Positions 56,029 to 64,000 of a DNA stretch of 64,000 nt are shown here, piece after piece. Below the pieces are notes generated by a model, which made no database searches, was not told where the DNA came from, and was given only the letters and a program-made list of their open reading frames with translations. A program made the position numbers and the translations under genes. Source of the stretch: an uncultured Sphingomonadaceae bacterium. GTDB lineage: Bacteria; Pseudomonadota; Alphaproteobacteria; Sphingomonadales; Sphingomonadaceae. Each line of letters begins with the position of its first letter. The stretch's first letter is position 1. The DNA lies in the NCBI GenBank assembly GCA_903871605.1, contig CAIQHF010000026.1:23048-87047 (forward strand), given 5' to 3'.

Positions 56029-56679
56029 CTAGAAGCTGAAGGCCGGCGCGGGCGCGAACCCGGGCAGCGGCGCGGTATCGACATCGGCGAAGGCGCGCAG
56101 CCCGACGCTGGCTCCCGCGCGACGCCCGATCGCGAGCCGGCTGACGCCGCGCTCGACAATCGCGGTGACCAGCCGGCCGTCCTCGACCAGTTGCTCGACG
56201 ATCGCGAGCGGGACCTGCTCGACCGCGCCGTCGATATAGACGACGTCATAGGGCGCCCGATCGGGCGCTCCCGCCGTCAACTCGCCCTCGACCAGGGTGA
56301 TGGCGGGCGTGTCGCCGAGCGCCGTACGCGCACGCGCGACCAGTGCCGCCTCGTCGACCGCGGTGACGACGCACTGCATCGCGGCGAGCAGCGCGGGCAC
56401 ATAGCCCGTCGCCGCGCCGATCACGAGAACGCGTTCGCCGGGCAGCGGATCGGCGGCATCGAGCAGCCTGCCGGTGGCGATCGGCGGGTTGAGCGCGCGC
56501 CCGCCGCCGAGCGGAACGATCGTGTCGCGATAGGCGAGCATGCCCTGCCCCTCGCCGACGAAGCGTTCGCGCGGCACCGCGTCCATCGCCGACAGCACCG
56601 CGACATTGGTCACCAGGCTGGGGCGCAGCTGGTTCGACACCATCGCGCGCCGAAGCCGATCGAAATCCTGTTCGCTCAT
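56029..56679 (-). CDS. pcm: Protein-L-isoaspartate O-methyltransferase family
   Basis: The protein has 216 residues. The SAM motif is RVLVIGAATGYVPALLAAM, with the preceding catalytic-loop segment GGGRALNPPIATGRLLDA and VTNVAVLSAMDAVPRERFV at the N-terminus. It repairs isoaspartyl residues in aged proteins. The motif GAATGY differs slightly from the usual GSGYQT, so activity is likely but not certain. It is 17 bases before tolC. A GTATT-N8-AATAC inverted repeat lies upstream. Confidence 0.85.
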   Translation of the reverse strand: MSEQDFDRLRRAMVSNQLRPSLVTNVAVLSAMDAVPRERFVGEGQGMLAYRDTIVPLGGGRALNPPIATGRLLDAADPLPGERVLVIGAATGYVPALLAAMQCVVTAVDEAALVARARTALGDTPAITLVEGELTAGAPDRAPYDVVYIDGAVEQVPLAIVEQLVEDGRLVTAIVERGVSRLAIGRRAGASVGLRAFADVDTAPLPGFAPAPAFSF

Positions 56680-56700
56680 GATCGCTGACCTCGCACAACT

Positions 56701-56718
56701 GTATTAGATTGGCAATAC
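56701..56718. promoter_or_regulatory. Inverted repeat GTATT-N8-AATAC upstream of pcm
   Basis: Five-base arms with an eight-base spacer lie in an AT-rich stretch 22 bases before the pcm start. A similar GTATT/AATAC pair, with no spacer other than GC, forms the palindrome at 27061. It may be a shared operator or only a promoter -10 region. Confidence 0.3.
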
Positions 56719-56796
56719 ACTATATTTACCCGGCCGATCTCTAGGGCGTCGATGACATTGTCGCAACGGCGGACGCCATGGCGAACGGACGGGCGG

Positions 56797-56835
56797 TTGA
56801 CACGCGGAGCGCCGCGTCGCATTGGCGCCGCTCTC
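56797..56835 (+). promoter_or_regulatory. Probable tRNA-Cys promoter
   Basis: A consensus -35 TTGACA is at 56797-56802. The expected -10 region around 56820 (CATTGG) is weak. The distance to the tRNA at 56836 fits transcription from here. Confidence 0.45.
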
Positions 56836-56909
56836 GGCCCGATGGCGGAGTGGTTACGCAGAGGACTGCAAATCCTTGCACGCCGGTTCGATTCCGGCTC
56901 GGGCCTCCA
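56836..56909 (+). tRNA. tRNA-Cys (GCA)
   Basis: The full cloverleaf is seen. The acceptor stem is GGCCCGA/TCGGGCC (56836-56842, 56899-56905); the anticodon stem GAGGA/TCCTT closes the loop CTGCAAA, with anticodon GCA at 56868-56870. The T arm has GGTTCGATTCC. Discriminator T at 56906 is the identity base of tRNA-Cys, and CCA is encoded at 56907-56909. Confidence 0.97.
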
Positions 56910-56940
56910 CTCATCATATCATCATCCGGCGCGCGGGCGA

Positions 56941-57708
56941 TCAGGCGAAATCGAGCTCCATGCCGTCATAGCCGGGCTCGACGCCGTCGGGCAGCTCGGC
57001 CTGGAGCATGCGATAGTCCATGCTGTTGTCCATGTGCATCAGCACCGCGAGATCGGGCCTGAGCCGGCCAATCCACGCCAGCGCCTTGTCGAGGCTCGGG
57101 TGCGAGGGATGCGGCTTGCGGCGCAGCGCGTCGAGGATCCAGACGTCGACACCCCTGTAGAGTGACGCCATGTCGTCGGTCAGCGCATTGAAATCGGTGG
57201 CATAGGCCGCCGAATATCCGTTCCAGTCGAAGCGCAGACCCGCCGAGGTGATCGCCCCGTGCGGCTGGTCGACCGCGCGCACCCGGATGTCGCCGATCAT
57301 CATGTCGTCGGGCAGCTCGTGCGGCCTGACCGTCGGCGGATAGCCGTCCTTGCCCTCGAACGCATAATAGAAGCGCTCCTGCATCGACTTGAGCGTCACC
57401 GGCCGCGCATAGCCCTCGACCGCGGCGCGATTGAGGATAACGATCTGGCGAAGATCGTCGATGCCGTGGGTGTGGTCGGCATGGTCGTGCGTCCAGATCA
57501 CCGCGTCGAAGCGGCTCGCGCGCGCGTCGAGCAGCTGTTCGCGCAGATCGGGCGAGGTGTCGACGAGGATCCGCGTCTCGTCGGTCTCGACGATGATCGA
57601 GGCGCGACGGCGGCGATTCTTGGGCTCATTGGGGTCGCACTGCCCCCAGTCATTGCCGATCCGCGGCACGCCCGACGACGTGCCGGCGCCGAGCAACCGG
57701 ATCCTCAT
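56941..57708 (-). CDS. MBL-fold metallo-hydrolase (PhnP-like)
   Basis: The protein has 255 residues. The zinc motif is WTHDHADHTHGIDDLR, with LLGAGTSSGVPRIG at the N-terminus, typical of the PhnP-like phosphodiesterase branch. Further His ligands are expected in AVDQPHGAIT and VLMHMD. It probably hydrolyses a cyclic phosphodiester; no phn genes are nearby. It overlaps the tatD gene by 4 bases, a conserved pairing. Confidence 0.88.
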   Translation of the reverse strand: MRIRLLGAGTSSGVPRIGNDWGQCDPNEPKNRRRRASIIVETDETRILVDTSPDLREQLLDARASRFDAVIWTHDHADHTHGIDDLRQIVILNRAAVEGYARPVTLKSMQERFYYAFEGKDGYPPTVRPHELPDDMMIGDIRVRAVDQPHGAITSAGLRFDWNGYSAAYATDFNALTDDMASLYRGVDVWILDALRRKPHPSHPSLDKALAWIGRLRPDLAVLMHMDNSMDYRMLQAELPDGVEPGYDGMELDFA

Positions 57709-58481
57709 GCGCGCGCTTTCGTAAAGAGTTTGAAGAAGTTGTCGGCGGTGCTTTGCATCAATTGTTCGACGGGCTCGCCACGCAGCCCCGCGAGGAAGCG
57801 CGCGGTGTCGGCGACGAAGGCGGGCTCGCAGGGGCGGCCGCGGTGGGGCACGGGCGCGAGGAAGGGCGAGTCGGTCTCGATCAGCAGCCGGTCGGCGGGG
57901 ATCGTCGCGGCGGTCGCCTGCAGATCCTTGGCGTTCTTGAAGGTGACGATCCCCGAGATCGAGATGCTGAGGCCCAGTGCCAACACCTTGTCGGCGAAGC
58001 CGGCGCTGGCGGTGAAGCAGTGGATCAGCGCGGGGAAGTCGCCCTTGTCCTTTTCCTCGGCGAGCATCGCATAGGTGTCGGCTTCGGCGTCGCGCGTGTG
58101 GATGATCAGCGGCAGGCCGGTGTCGCGCGCGGCGGCGATGTGCGCGCGGAAACTCGTCTGCTGACGGGCGCGGTCGCTATGGTCGTAATAATAGTCGAGC
58201 CCGGTCTCACCGATCGCGACCACCCGGGGGTGGGCCGCGGCGGCGACCAGCTTGGCGGTATCGACGTCGGGATGCGCGTCGGCCTCGTGCGGGTGGATGC
58301 CGATCGACGCCCAGACGTCGGGTTCGCGCTCCGCTGTCGCGACGATGTCGGCCCATTCGCTTTCGCGCGTCGAGATGTTGAGCATCGTTGTGACGCCCGC
58401 GGCACGCGCAGCGGCGAGAACCTCCGCCTGGCGCTCGACGAGCTTGGGATAGTTGAGGTGGCAGTGGCTATCGACGAGCAT
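57705..58481 (-). CDS. TatD-family metal-dependent hydrolase
   Basis: The protein has 258 residues. Start ATG at 58481 gives MLVDSHCHLNYPKL, the family N-terminus with metal-binding His. Other ligands are in IGIHPHEADAH, IGETGLDYYYDHSD, LIIHTRDAEAD, LIHCFTASAG and IETDSPFLAPVPHRG. TatD enzymes act as DNases or D-aminoacyl deacylases. It follows metG after a repeat, an order common in bacteria (metG-tatD). Confidence 0.92.
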   Translation of the reverse strand: MLVDSHCHLNYPKLVERQAEVLAAARAAGVTTMLNISTRESEWADIVATAEREPDVWASIGIHPHEADAHPDVDTAKLVAAAAHPRVVAIGETGLDYYYDHSDRARQQTSFRAHIAAARDTGLPLIIHTRDAEADTYAMLAEEKDKGDFPALIHCFTASAGFADKVLALGLSISISGIVTFKNAKDLQATAATIPADRLLIETDSPFLAPVPHRGRPCEPAFVADTARFLAGLRGEPVEQLMQSTADNFFKLFTKARA

Positions 58482-58544
58482 CGCCGGCAGATAGGGATAT
58501 GCGCGACGAATGGAAAGCGCGCGCGCTCCTCCATGCCCCCACTG

Positions 58545-58662
58545 GTCGTCCCGGCGAAAGCCGGGACCGATAGACGGCGGCACACCGGCTGATCGAGCGT
58601 CGCGCTCTACCTATACCGAACCGCATCCATGGGTCCCGGCTTTCGCCGGGACGCCCGGAGGG
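58545..58662. repeat. Palindromic repeat between tatD and metG
   Basis: GTCCCGGCGAAAGCCGGGAC on the left and GTCCCGGCTTTCGCCGGGAC on the right form the outer hairpins, which also pair with each other. The centre (GGCGGCACACCGGCTGATC) is variable. It is the cleanest copy of the family also seen at 1291 and 19031, and lies in the leader of tatD. Confidence 0.8.
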
Positions 58663-58664
58663 GC

Positions 58665-60179
58665 TCAGGCGGCGGGTTCCAGCTCCAGCCGCGGGAAGAC
58701 GCCGGCGGGCGCGGGCAGCATCCTGCCCGCCGCCAACGGCACGCCGAGCGCCGCCAGATCGCGCGCATCCGCCGTGACGCCCAACTGATCGAGCAGCTTG
58801 TCCGCGCTTGCCGGAATCGCCCAGCGCACCAGGATCGCAAGCTGGCGCACCGTCTCGGCGGTCCAGTAGAGCACCGCGTCGGCGCGCGCCGGGTCGGTCT
58901 TGCGCAAAGCCCAGGGGGCAGCGTCGGCGAAATAGCGGTTGGCCTCGCCAACGCCCTCCCAGACGATCTCGAGCATGCGGTGCAGCGCAAGCTCGTCGAC
59001 CGCCTCCTGCAACCGCGGCAGCAGCGTGGCGGGTAGCAGCGGCGCGGGCGCGTCGCCCGGCCCCGGCAGCATGCCGCCGCACTGCTTGGCGATCATCGAC
59101 AGGCTGCGCTGCGCCAGATTGCCCAGGCCGTTGGCGAGATCGGCGTTGACGCGGGTGACGATCGCCTCCGCCGAATAGCTGCCATCCTGCCCGAAGCTGA
59201 CCTCGCGCAGCAGGAAGTAACGCAGCGCGTCGACGCCATAGGCCTCCGCCAGTTCGAGCGGATCGGCGACGTTTCCGGTCGACTTGGACATCTTCTCGCC
59301 GCGATGGAGCAGGAAGCCATGCCCGAACACGCGCTTGGGCAGCGGCAGGCCCGCCGACATCAGGAAGGCGGGCCAATAGACCGCGTGGAAGCGGACGATG
59401 TCCTTGCCGATGACGTGGAGGTCGGCGGGCCACCATTTCGACGCGTCGCCCGGATAGCCCGCGCCGGTCAGATAATTGGTCAGCGCGTCGACCCAGACAT
59501 ACATGACGTGCCCCGGCGACCCCGGCACGGGCACGCCCCAGTCAAAGCTGGTGCGCGAGATCGACAGGTCGGCGAGCCCGCCGCGCACGAAGCTCGTCAC
59601 CTCGTTGCGGCGCCCTTCGGGAAGGATGAAGTCGGGGTTCGCGTCGTAATGCGCGATCAGCCTTTCCTGATAGGCGGACAGCTTGAAGAACCAGCTTTCC
59701 TCGACGGTCCATTCGACCGGCGTGCCTTGCGGCGAAACCTTTCCGCCGTCCTCGCCCTCGACGAGCTCGTCCTCGCCATAAAAGGCCTCGTCGCGGACCG
59801 AATACCAGCCCTCGTAGCGGCCGAGATAGATGTCGCCCTTGGCCTCCATCGCCTGCCAGATCGCCGCGCTGGCGGCATAGTGATCGGCGTCGGTGGTGCG
59901 AATGAAGCGGTCGTATGAGATGTTCAGTGCGTTATCCATCGCCTTGAACTCGGCGGACATCTCGTCGGCGAGCGCGCGCGGCGTGGTGCCGAGATCGCGC
60001 GCCTTCTGCGCCATCTTGAGGCCGTGCTCGTCGGTGCCGGTGAGGAAGCGCACCTCGCGCCCCTCGAGCCGCTTCCAGCGCGCGATCGCGTCGGTCGCGA
60101 TCGCCTCATAGGCATGGCCGACATGCGGGCGGCCATTGGGATAGCTGATCGCGGTGGTGATGTAATAGGGCTTGGTCAT
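58665..60179 (-). CDS. metG: Methionyl-tRNA synthetase
   Basis: The protein has 504 residues. The HIGH motif is [15 protein letters not shown] and KMSKS is in [14 protein letters not shown]. It has no C-terminal tRNA-binding EMAP domain and no four-Cys zinc knuckle in the CP region, the shorter MetG form of alphaproteobacteria. It charges initiator and elongator tRNA-Met. It overlaps holB by 4 bases. Confidence 0.96.
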   Translation of the reverse strand: MTKPYYITTAISYPNGRPHVGHAYEAIATDAIARWKRLEGREVRFLTGTDEHGLKMAQKARDLGTTPRALADEMSAEFKAMDNALNISYDRFIRTTDADHYAASAAIWQAMEAKGDIYLGRYEGWYSVRDEAFYGEDELVEGEDGGKVSPQGTPVEWTVEESWFFKLSAYQERLIAHYDANPDFILPEGRRNEVTSFVRGGLADLSISRTSFDWGVPVPGSPGHVMYVWVDALTNYLTGAGYPGDASKWWPADLHVIGKDIVRFHAVYWPAFLMSAGLPLPKRVFGHGFLLHRGEKMSKSTGNVADPLELAEAYGVDALRYFLLREVSFGQDGSYSAEAIVTRVNADLANGLGNLAQRSLSMIAKQCGGMLPGPGDAPAPLLPATLLPRLQEAVDELALHRMLEIVWEGVGEANRYFADAAPWALRKTDPARADAVLYWTAETVRQLAILVRWAIPASADKLLDQLGVTADARDLAALGVPLAAGRMLPAPAGVFPRLELEPAA

Positions 60180-61162
60180 CGAGGATTTTGTGCCGTGTTT
60201 CTGTTGAGCGACGCGAGCAGCCCGGCGAGCTCGAAGACCGTCGTCTGGGGATCGAGCGAGAGGCGCACCGCGCTCCCGGCCAGGGCGCGCGCCTTCTCCC
60301 ATGCCTGCACCGCATCGGCAAGCGGTTGGCCGTCGCGCTGCTTGGCCTCGGCGGCGATGCGGGTCGGCAGCCGCTCGAGGAACGCCTCGTATCGCGGTTG
60401 CGCGGCCTTGAGCGCGAGCGAGCGGGCGAGCGCGGCGCGTTCGCCATTGTCGGGATCGCCCGAGCGGACGATCGCCTCGATCGCGCGGTCGAGGCCTGCG
60501 ACGTCGAGCCCGGCATAGCGGATCGCCTTGCCCGGCGCGCCGTCGCCGATCGCGACGAGCGTCTCGATCTCGCCCGGCTCGGCATCGGGGAGCGCCTGCG
60601 CGAGTGCCGCGGTCATGTCGGCGGGCCCGAGCGGCTCGAAGCGCAGCACGCGGCAGCGCGAGCGGATCGTCGGCAGCAGCCGCGCGGGCGCATGGCTGAC
60701 GAGCAGGAAGATCGCGTCGCTGGGCGGCTCCTCGAGCAGCTTGAGCAGCGCGTTGGCGCCCGATCGCTCCATGTCGTCGGCGGCGTCGACGATGACGATG
60801 CGGACCGGCGAGAAGCTCGGCGACGTTGCGAACAGCCGCGACAGGCCACGGACCTGGTCGACGGTGATCGAGCGTGCGGTGTCCTTGGTCTTCTCGCGCC
60901 ACAGCCGTTCGAGCAGCATGATGTCGGGGTGGCTGCCGGCCTCCCACAGCTTGACGATGCGGTGGTCGGGCGGGGTCTCGATGCCGGGCAGGTCGACGCG
61001 GGGGCCGGCGGCGTCGGCGAGCAGGCGCAGCGCGGCGGCGCGCGCGAAGCTGCCCTTGCCGACACCCTGCGGGCCGGTCAGCAGCCAGGCATGGTGCATC
61101 CGGCCCGAGGCGCGCGCGTCGAGGAAGGCACGCGTGGGCGCGGCATGGCCGTAGATCGTCAC
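60176..61162 (-). CDS. holB: DNA polymerase III delta' subunit
   Basis: The protein has 328 residues. It is part of the clamp loader. The P-loop-like [15 protein letters not shown] and [19 protein letters not shown] follow the family, with the sensor motif SRCR in TIRSRCRVL. The GTG at 61162 is chosen because [15 protein letters not shown] aligns with the usual HolB start; an ATG at 61210 would add 16 residues coded by the repeat. Tmk is directly upstream, the conserved tmk-holB order. Confidence 0.9.
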   Translation of the reverse strand: MTIYGHAAPTRAFLDARASGRMHHAWLLTGPQGVGKGSFARAAALRLLADAAGPRVDLPGIETPPDHRIVKLWEAGSHPDIMLLERLWREKTKDTARSITVDQVRGLSRLFATSPSFSPVRIVIVDAADDMERSGANALLKLLEEPPSDAIFLLVSHAPARLLPTIRSRCRVLRFEPLGPADMTAALAQALPDAEPGEIETLVAIGDGAPGKAIRYAGLDVAGLDRAIEAIVRSGDPDNGERAALARSLALKAAQPRYEAFLERLPTRIAAEAKQRDGQPLADAVQAWEKARALAGSAVRLSLDPQTTVFELAGLLASLNRNTAQNPR

Positions 61163-61171
61163 CTCCCCCTC

Positions 61172-61260
61172 CCCCGTTCGTGCCGAGCGAAGTCGAGGTA
61201 CGTGACGCATGCGCGGCGGTCGAGGCCTGTCCCTCGACTGCGCTCGGCACGAACGGGGAG
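61172..61260. repeat. Palindromic repeat between tmk and holB
   Basis: The arms CGTTCGTGCCGAGCGAAGTC and GACTGCGCTCGGCACGAACG pair over the full length, with GAGGTACG in the centre. The sequence matches the two copies inside valS. It overlaps an in-frame extension of holB and probably shares its message. Confidence 0.8.
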
Positions 61261-61268
61261 CGAGGGCG

Positions 61269-61895
61269 TCACAGGCCCTCCAGCGCTGCCAGCAGACACG
61301 CTGTCACCGTATCCGCGTCGCCCAGCGCATCGACCACCCTGAAGCGTTCGGCCGCACCGCTCGCGAGCTGTGCAAAGCTCGCCGCCACCTTGGCATGGAA
61401 GGCCGCATCGCGCCCGCCGATACGGTCCGCGCCGCCACGATCGCGTGTCTCGGCGCGCCGCAGCGCCTCGTCGGCAGGCAGCGTCAGCAGCAGTGTACGA
61501 TCGGGCAGCAGGCCGCCCGATCCGACCGCGTGCAGCGCGAGCAACTGCTCGACCGACACGCCCTCGGCCCCGCCCTGATAGGCGAGCGACGAGTCGAGGA
61601 AACGGTCAGTCAACACCCATCGCCCCGCGTCGAGTGCCGGCCGGATCGTCCTGGCGACATGATCCGCGCGCGCCGCCGCGAACAGCAGCGCTTCCGCGCC
61701 CGGCGTCCAGCGATCGGCAGCACCCTCGAGCAGCAGTCGGCGGATCGCCTCCGCGCCTTCGCTGCCCCCCGGCTCGCGCGTCTCGACGACGTCATGGCCG
61801 CGCGCGCGGAGCGCCGCCGCGAGCGCGCGGACCTGGGTCGACTTGCCGACGCCCTCGCCGCCTTCCAGCGCGATGAAGCGTCCGCGGCCCATCAT
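61269..61895 (-). CDS. tmk: Thymidylate kinase
   Basis: The protein has 208 residues. It makes dTDP from dTMP. The P-loop is EGGEGVGKSTQVRAL, the DR motif TDRFLDSSLAYQG and the LID region RDRGGADRIGG. The ATG pair at 61895 gives the conserved start MGRGRFIALEGGEG. It is in the rlpA-dacC-tmk-holB run with 10 bases to the dacC stop. Confidence 0.95.
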   Translation of the reverse strand: MMGRGRFIALEGGEGVGKSTQVRALAAALRARGHDVVETREPGGSEGAEAIRRLLLEGAADRWTPGAEALLFAAARADHVARTIRPALDAGRWVLTDRFLDSSLAYQGGAEGVSVEQLLALHAVGSGGLLPDRTLLLTLPADEALRRAETRDRGGADRIGGRDAAFHAKVAASFAQLASGAAERFRVVDALGDADTVTACLLAALEGL

Positions 61896-61905
61896 GCCGG
61901 GCCGC

Positions 61906-63102
61906 TCACAGCCAGCTGAACAGCGCCTTGATCGACGCCCAGATGCGGCCGAAGAAACCCGCCTCCTTGACGTCGGTCTCGGCGACCAGCGGCAGCGTCT
62001 GCGGATCCTGCCCGGGCGGCGAGACGACGAGATCGGCGATATGCTGGCCGGCGGCGATCGGCGCCTTGATCGGGCCGTCATAGACGACCTTCATCGGCGG
62101 CGTGGCGCCGGGCGTGTTGGCGCCGAGGATGCCGCCGACGCCGAGCGGCACCGTCACCGCGAGATCGCGCGGCGCGACCAGCCCGACCGTCGACGACGCG
62201 CCGCCCTGGACTTGCGCCACATCGACGCGCTTGCCCTGCGCGTAGAGCGGCTTGAGCCGCCACGACGCAAAACCCCAGTTCATGAACGCGATCGCCTGCG
62301 CGGCGCGCTCGCCCGAGCTCTTCATCCCCGCCATGACGGCGACGAGGCGATGTCCGCCCTGCTCGGCGGAGCCTGTGAAGCCGTAGCCCGCCTCTTCGGT
62401 ATGGCCGGTCTTGAGCCCGTCGGCGCCCTGCACCTTGCCGAGCAGCGGATCGCGATTCTCCTGGTTGATCGCGTTGCCCGCCATCGTCTTGCCCCAGGTG
62501 AAATTGGGCTTGGAATAGAAGGTCTTGTATAGATCGGGGAACTCGCGGATCGTCGCCTCGGCGAGCGTCGCCAGATCGCGCGCGGTGACGTGGGTGACGT
62601 CATTGTCGGGCCAGCCATTGGCGGTGCCGAAATGCGAGCGAGTCATGCCGAGCTTCTCGGCCTGCTGGTTCATCAGCGCGACGAAGGCCGGCTCGGTGCC
62701 CGCGATGCCCTCGGCCATGACGATGCACGCGTCGTTGCCGCTGAGCGTGATGATCCCCGACAGGAGATCGGCGACCGACACTTGTTCGTTCACCCCGATG
62801 AACATCGTCGAGCCCTGCGCATGCCATTTCTTCCAGGTCTCGGGCTGCATCGTGAATTTCTGGTCGAGCTTGAGCTGACCCGACTTGATCAGGCTGAACG
62901 CGACATAGACCGTCATCATCTTGGCGAGCGACGCCGGCGGCATCTGGAAATCGGGCTGCTTGGAATAGAGGATCGCGCCCGAATTCATGTCCTGCATGAA
63001 GGCGACGGGCGCCGACGTATCGAACGGCGGCGCGGCTGCGATCGACGCCTGGGCCATGGCGAGGGTCGCGACAGACGCGATGACAAACTGGGCAGACTTC
63101 AT
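61906..63102 (-). CDS. dacC: D-alanyl-D-alanine carboxypeptidase (PBP5/6 family)
   Basis: The protein has 398 residues with a signal peptide ending near residue 23. The active site is PPASLAKMMTVY (Ser58, Lys61), then SGNDACIVMAEG and KTGHTEEAGYG. A C-terminal PBP5-like beta domain and a terminal amphipathic helix (IWASIKALFSWL) anchor it to the outer face of the inner membrane. It trims the terminal D-Ala of murein. It overlaps rlpA by 4 bases. Confidence 0.93.
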   Translation of the reverse strand: MKSAQFVIASVATLAMAQASIAAAPPFDTSAPVAFMQDMNSGAILYSKQPDFQMPPASLAKMMTVYVAFSLIKSGQLKLDQKFTMQPETWKKWHAQGSTMFIGVNEQVSVADLLSGIITLSGNDACIVMAEGIAGTEPAFVALMNQQAEKLGMTRSHFGTANGWPDNDVTHVTARDLATLAEATIREFPDLYKTFYSKPNFTWGKTMAGNAINQENRDPLLGKVQGADGLKTGHTEEAGYGFTGSAEQGGHRLVAVMAGMKSSGERAAQAIAFMNWGFASWRLKPLYAQGKRVDVAQVQGGASSTVGLVAPRDLAVTVPLGVGGILGANTPGATPPMKVVYDGPIKAPIAAGQHIADLVVSPPGQDPQTLPLVAETDVKEAGFFGRIWASIKALFSWL

Positions 63103-64000
63103 GGCAGCGAGGGTCCGTTCGAGGCTTGGAAAGGGGATGGATCGATCACGATTGCCCCCTGATAGCCGCGCGTGCGCAGCCGCGCCAGCGCTGCCGAGAG
63201 GCTCGCATCGTTGTCATAGGGTCCGGTCACCACGCGGTAGCCACCGCCCGTCGCGACGACATGCGCGCCCTCGGAAGAGAGCGCGGTGGCGATCGCGTCG
63301 GCGGCATCGGGATCGGAGGGAGAGGCAATCAGTATCTGTGCCGTGTTCCCCCGCGCAGCCGGGAGTCCAGCCGCGCCGTCGGAACGGGGCCCCCGCATTC
63401 GCGGGGGAACGCTCTCGGTCGACGGCGTCACATCGGGCGTCGGCTGCGCTCGGGGCACATAGGGCTGCTGCACCGTCCCCGCCATCGACGGCGCGATCCG
63501 CCCGACGCGCGGCGGCGTCGCGGTCGGTGCGACCGAGGCGAGCTCGACCGGATAGCCGCGCCTGAGCCTGTCGCGGTCGCGCGCCTTGGGGGTCACGCGA
63601 CGCACGCGCACCATCGCGCGCCCGGCGCGATCGATGTCGAGTTCCTTGGCGGCCTCCTGGCTCAGATCAAGGATGCGGTCGCGCGCGAACGGGCCGCGAT
63701 CGTTGACGCGCACGAGGATGCGCCGCCCGGTATCGAGCCGCGTCACCTCGACATAGGAGGGCAAGGGCAGCGTCTTGTGCGCAGCGCTCGGCCGCTGGCG
63801 ATAAAAGGTCTCGCCGCTGGCGGTGTGGCGGCCCTGCTCGGCATTACCGTACCAGCTCGCCTCGCCGATCTGGTCGTAATCAACATCGTCGGTCGGCACA
63901 TAGGTACGACCCGCGACCGTATAGGGGCGGCCGAGCTTGACCGGGGTGTCGGGAACGAGCCGATGCAGCCCCCCGCCGCCGCAGCCGGCGAGCAGGGACA
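63099..64000 (-). CDS. rlpA: RlpA septal lytic transglycosylase lipoprotein (5' end outside window)
   Basis: About 299 residues are in the window, the start lying beyond the edge. The lipobox LLAGC is at the edge, so only a few residues are missing. The double-psi barrel has EASWYGNAEQGRHTASG and VRVNDRGPFARDRILDLS, the catalytic Asp region of RlpA. A linker follows with a repeat-derived stretch, then a SPOR domain (QILIASPSDPDAADAIA, and GYRVVTGPYDND) that binds denuded murein at the septum. It is followed by dacC. Confidence 0.92.
   Translation of the reverse strand, partial: SLLAGCGGGGLHRLVPDTPVKLGRPYTVAGRTYVPTDDVDYDQIGEASWYGNAEQGRHTASGETFYRQRPSAAHKTLPLPSYVEVTRLDTGRRILVRVNDRGPFARDRILDLSQEAAKELDIDRAGRAMVRVRRVTPKARDRDRLRRGYPVELASVAPTATPPRVGRIAPSMAGTVQQPYVPRAQPTPDVTPSTESVPPRMRGPRSDGAAGLPAARGNTAQILIASPSDPDAADAIATALSSEGAHVVATGGGYRVVTGPYDNDASLSAALARLRTRGYQGAIVIDPSPFQASNGPSLP
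63377..63414. repeat. Palindromic repeat hairpin within the rlpA linker
   Basis: CCCCCGCATTCGCGGGGG forms a hairpin like the first one of the repeat at 1291. In the rlpA frame it reads SVPPRMRGPRSDG, placed between the catalytic and SPOR domains, where extra residues should be tolerated. Confidence 0.65.

Noticed and set aside
56910..56940. Integration site at the tRNA-Cys 3' end
   Set aside because: No integrase gene and no direct repeat of the tRNA end is seen in the window; gene content downstream is housekeeping.
58665..61250. One fused metG-holB region protein
   Set aside because: The open frame runs on past the metG start into holB, but upstream residues are Arg/Ala-rich and holB is in another frame with a good match to its family.

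Overview
The window is a 64 kb stretch of a high-GC alphaproteobacterial chromosome. The gene content and protein sequences fit the Sphingomonadaceae, probably Sphingomonas or a close relative; this is inferred from family resemblance, not from a database search. Pointers are a CcrM-type GANTC methyltransferase, PopZ beside valS, pcm-tolC, a GTP-type PEP carboxykinase, an Asp-type (zinc-ligand-free) HemB, a TonB-dependent receptor and the HprK-related kinase A cassette. Genes are densely packed and mostly housekeeping. I see no prophage, insertion sequence, CRISPR array or integrase. One tRNA gene (Cys) is present.

Layout. 1-5.7 kb: end of a chemotaxis receptor, rsmE, gshA, a membrane methyltransferase, a CHAP-domain protein and a small secreted protein. 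5.7-13.6 kb: a TonB receptor divergent from a His-rich exported protein, a ClpP-like protein, a PRC-barrel protein, DUF2252 and LssY_C proteins, an aldo/keto reductase and a TIM-barrel isomerase. 13.6-19.0 kb: glmS and glmU flanking two tandem secreted paralogues, then gph. 19.1-21.9 kb: a four-gene minus-strand cassette (small exported protein, PqqD-like protein, HprK-related kinase, nucleotidyltransferase). 22-27 kb: a phosphate control block phoR-pstS-phoU-phoB without pstCAB, then a GAF histidine kinase. 27-31.6 kb: a multipass membrane protein, cysE with DUF2794, and ahpCD divergent from oxyR. 31.6-35.5 kb: plsC, folP, ccrM and rnhB. 35.6-40.7 kb: a UDP-sugar dehydrogenase, pckG and glmM. 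40.7-50.6 kb: tsaC/sua5, an M48 protease, a peptide transporter, a nitroreductase, a GntR regulator, fdhD-hemB-GNAT, a lipid kinase and a MATE exporter. 50.8-56.7 kb: pcm-tolC-popZ-valS. 56.8-64 kb: tRNA-Cys, then the long minus-strand run rlpA-dacC-tmk-holB-metG-tatD-MBL hydrolase.

Working together. GlmS, GlmM and GlmU supply UDP-GlcNAc, and a nucleotide-sugar dehydrogenase that can use such substrates lies between glmU and glmM. DacC and RlpA act on the murein made from that pool. AhpC, AhpD and OxyR form a peroxide defence unit. PhoR, PhoB, PhoU and a PstS-like lipoprotein form phosphate sensing. CcrM and PopZ are cell-cycle factors.

The strongest leads are (i) the HprK/PqqD/nucleotidyltransferase cassette with a linked Tat-like exported protein, which looks like a protein or peptide modification system with unknown substrate; (ii) valS, which carries two in-frame copies of a dispersed palindromic repeat and, separately, a 300-bp low-GC patch; (iii) seven GANTC sites packed upstream of ccrM; (iv) a TonB receptor and a His-rich exported protein sharing a divergent region with a Zur-like palindrome; and (v) a Pho cluster lacking its transporter genes.
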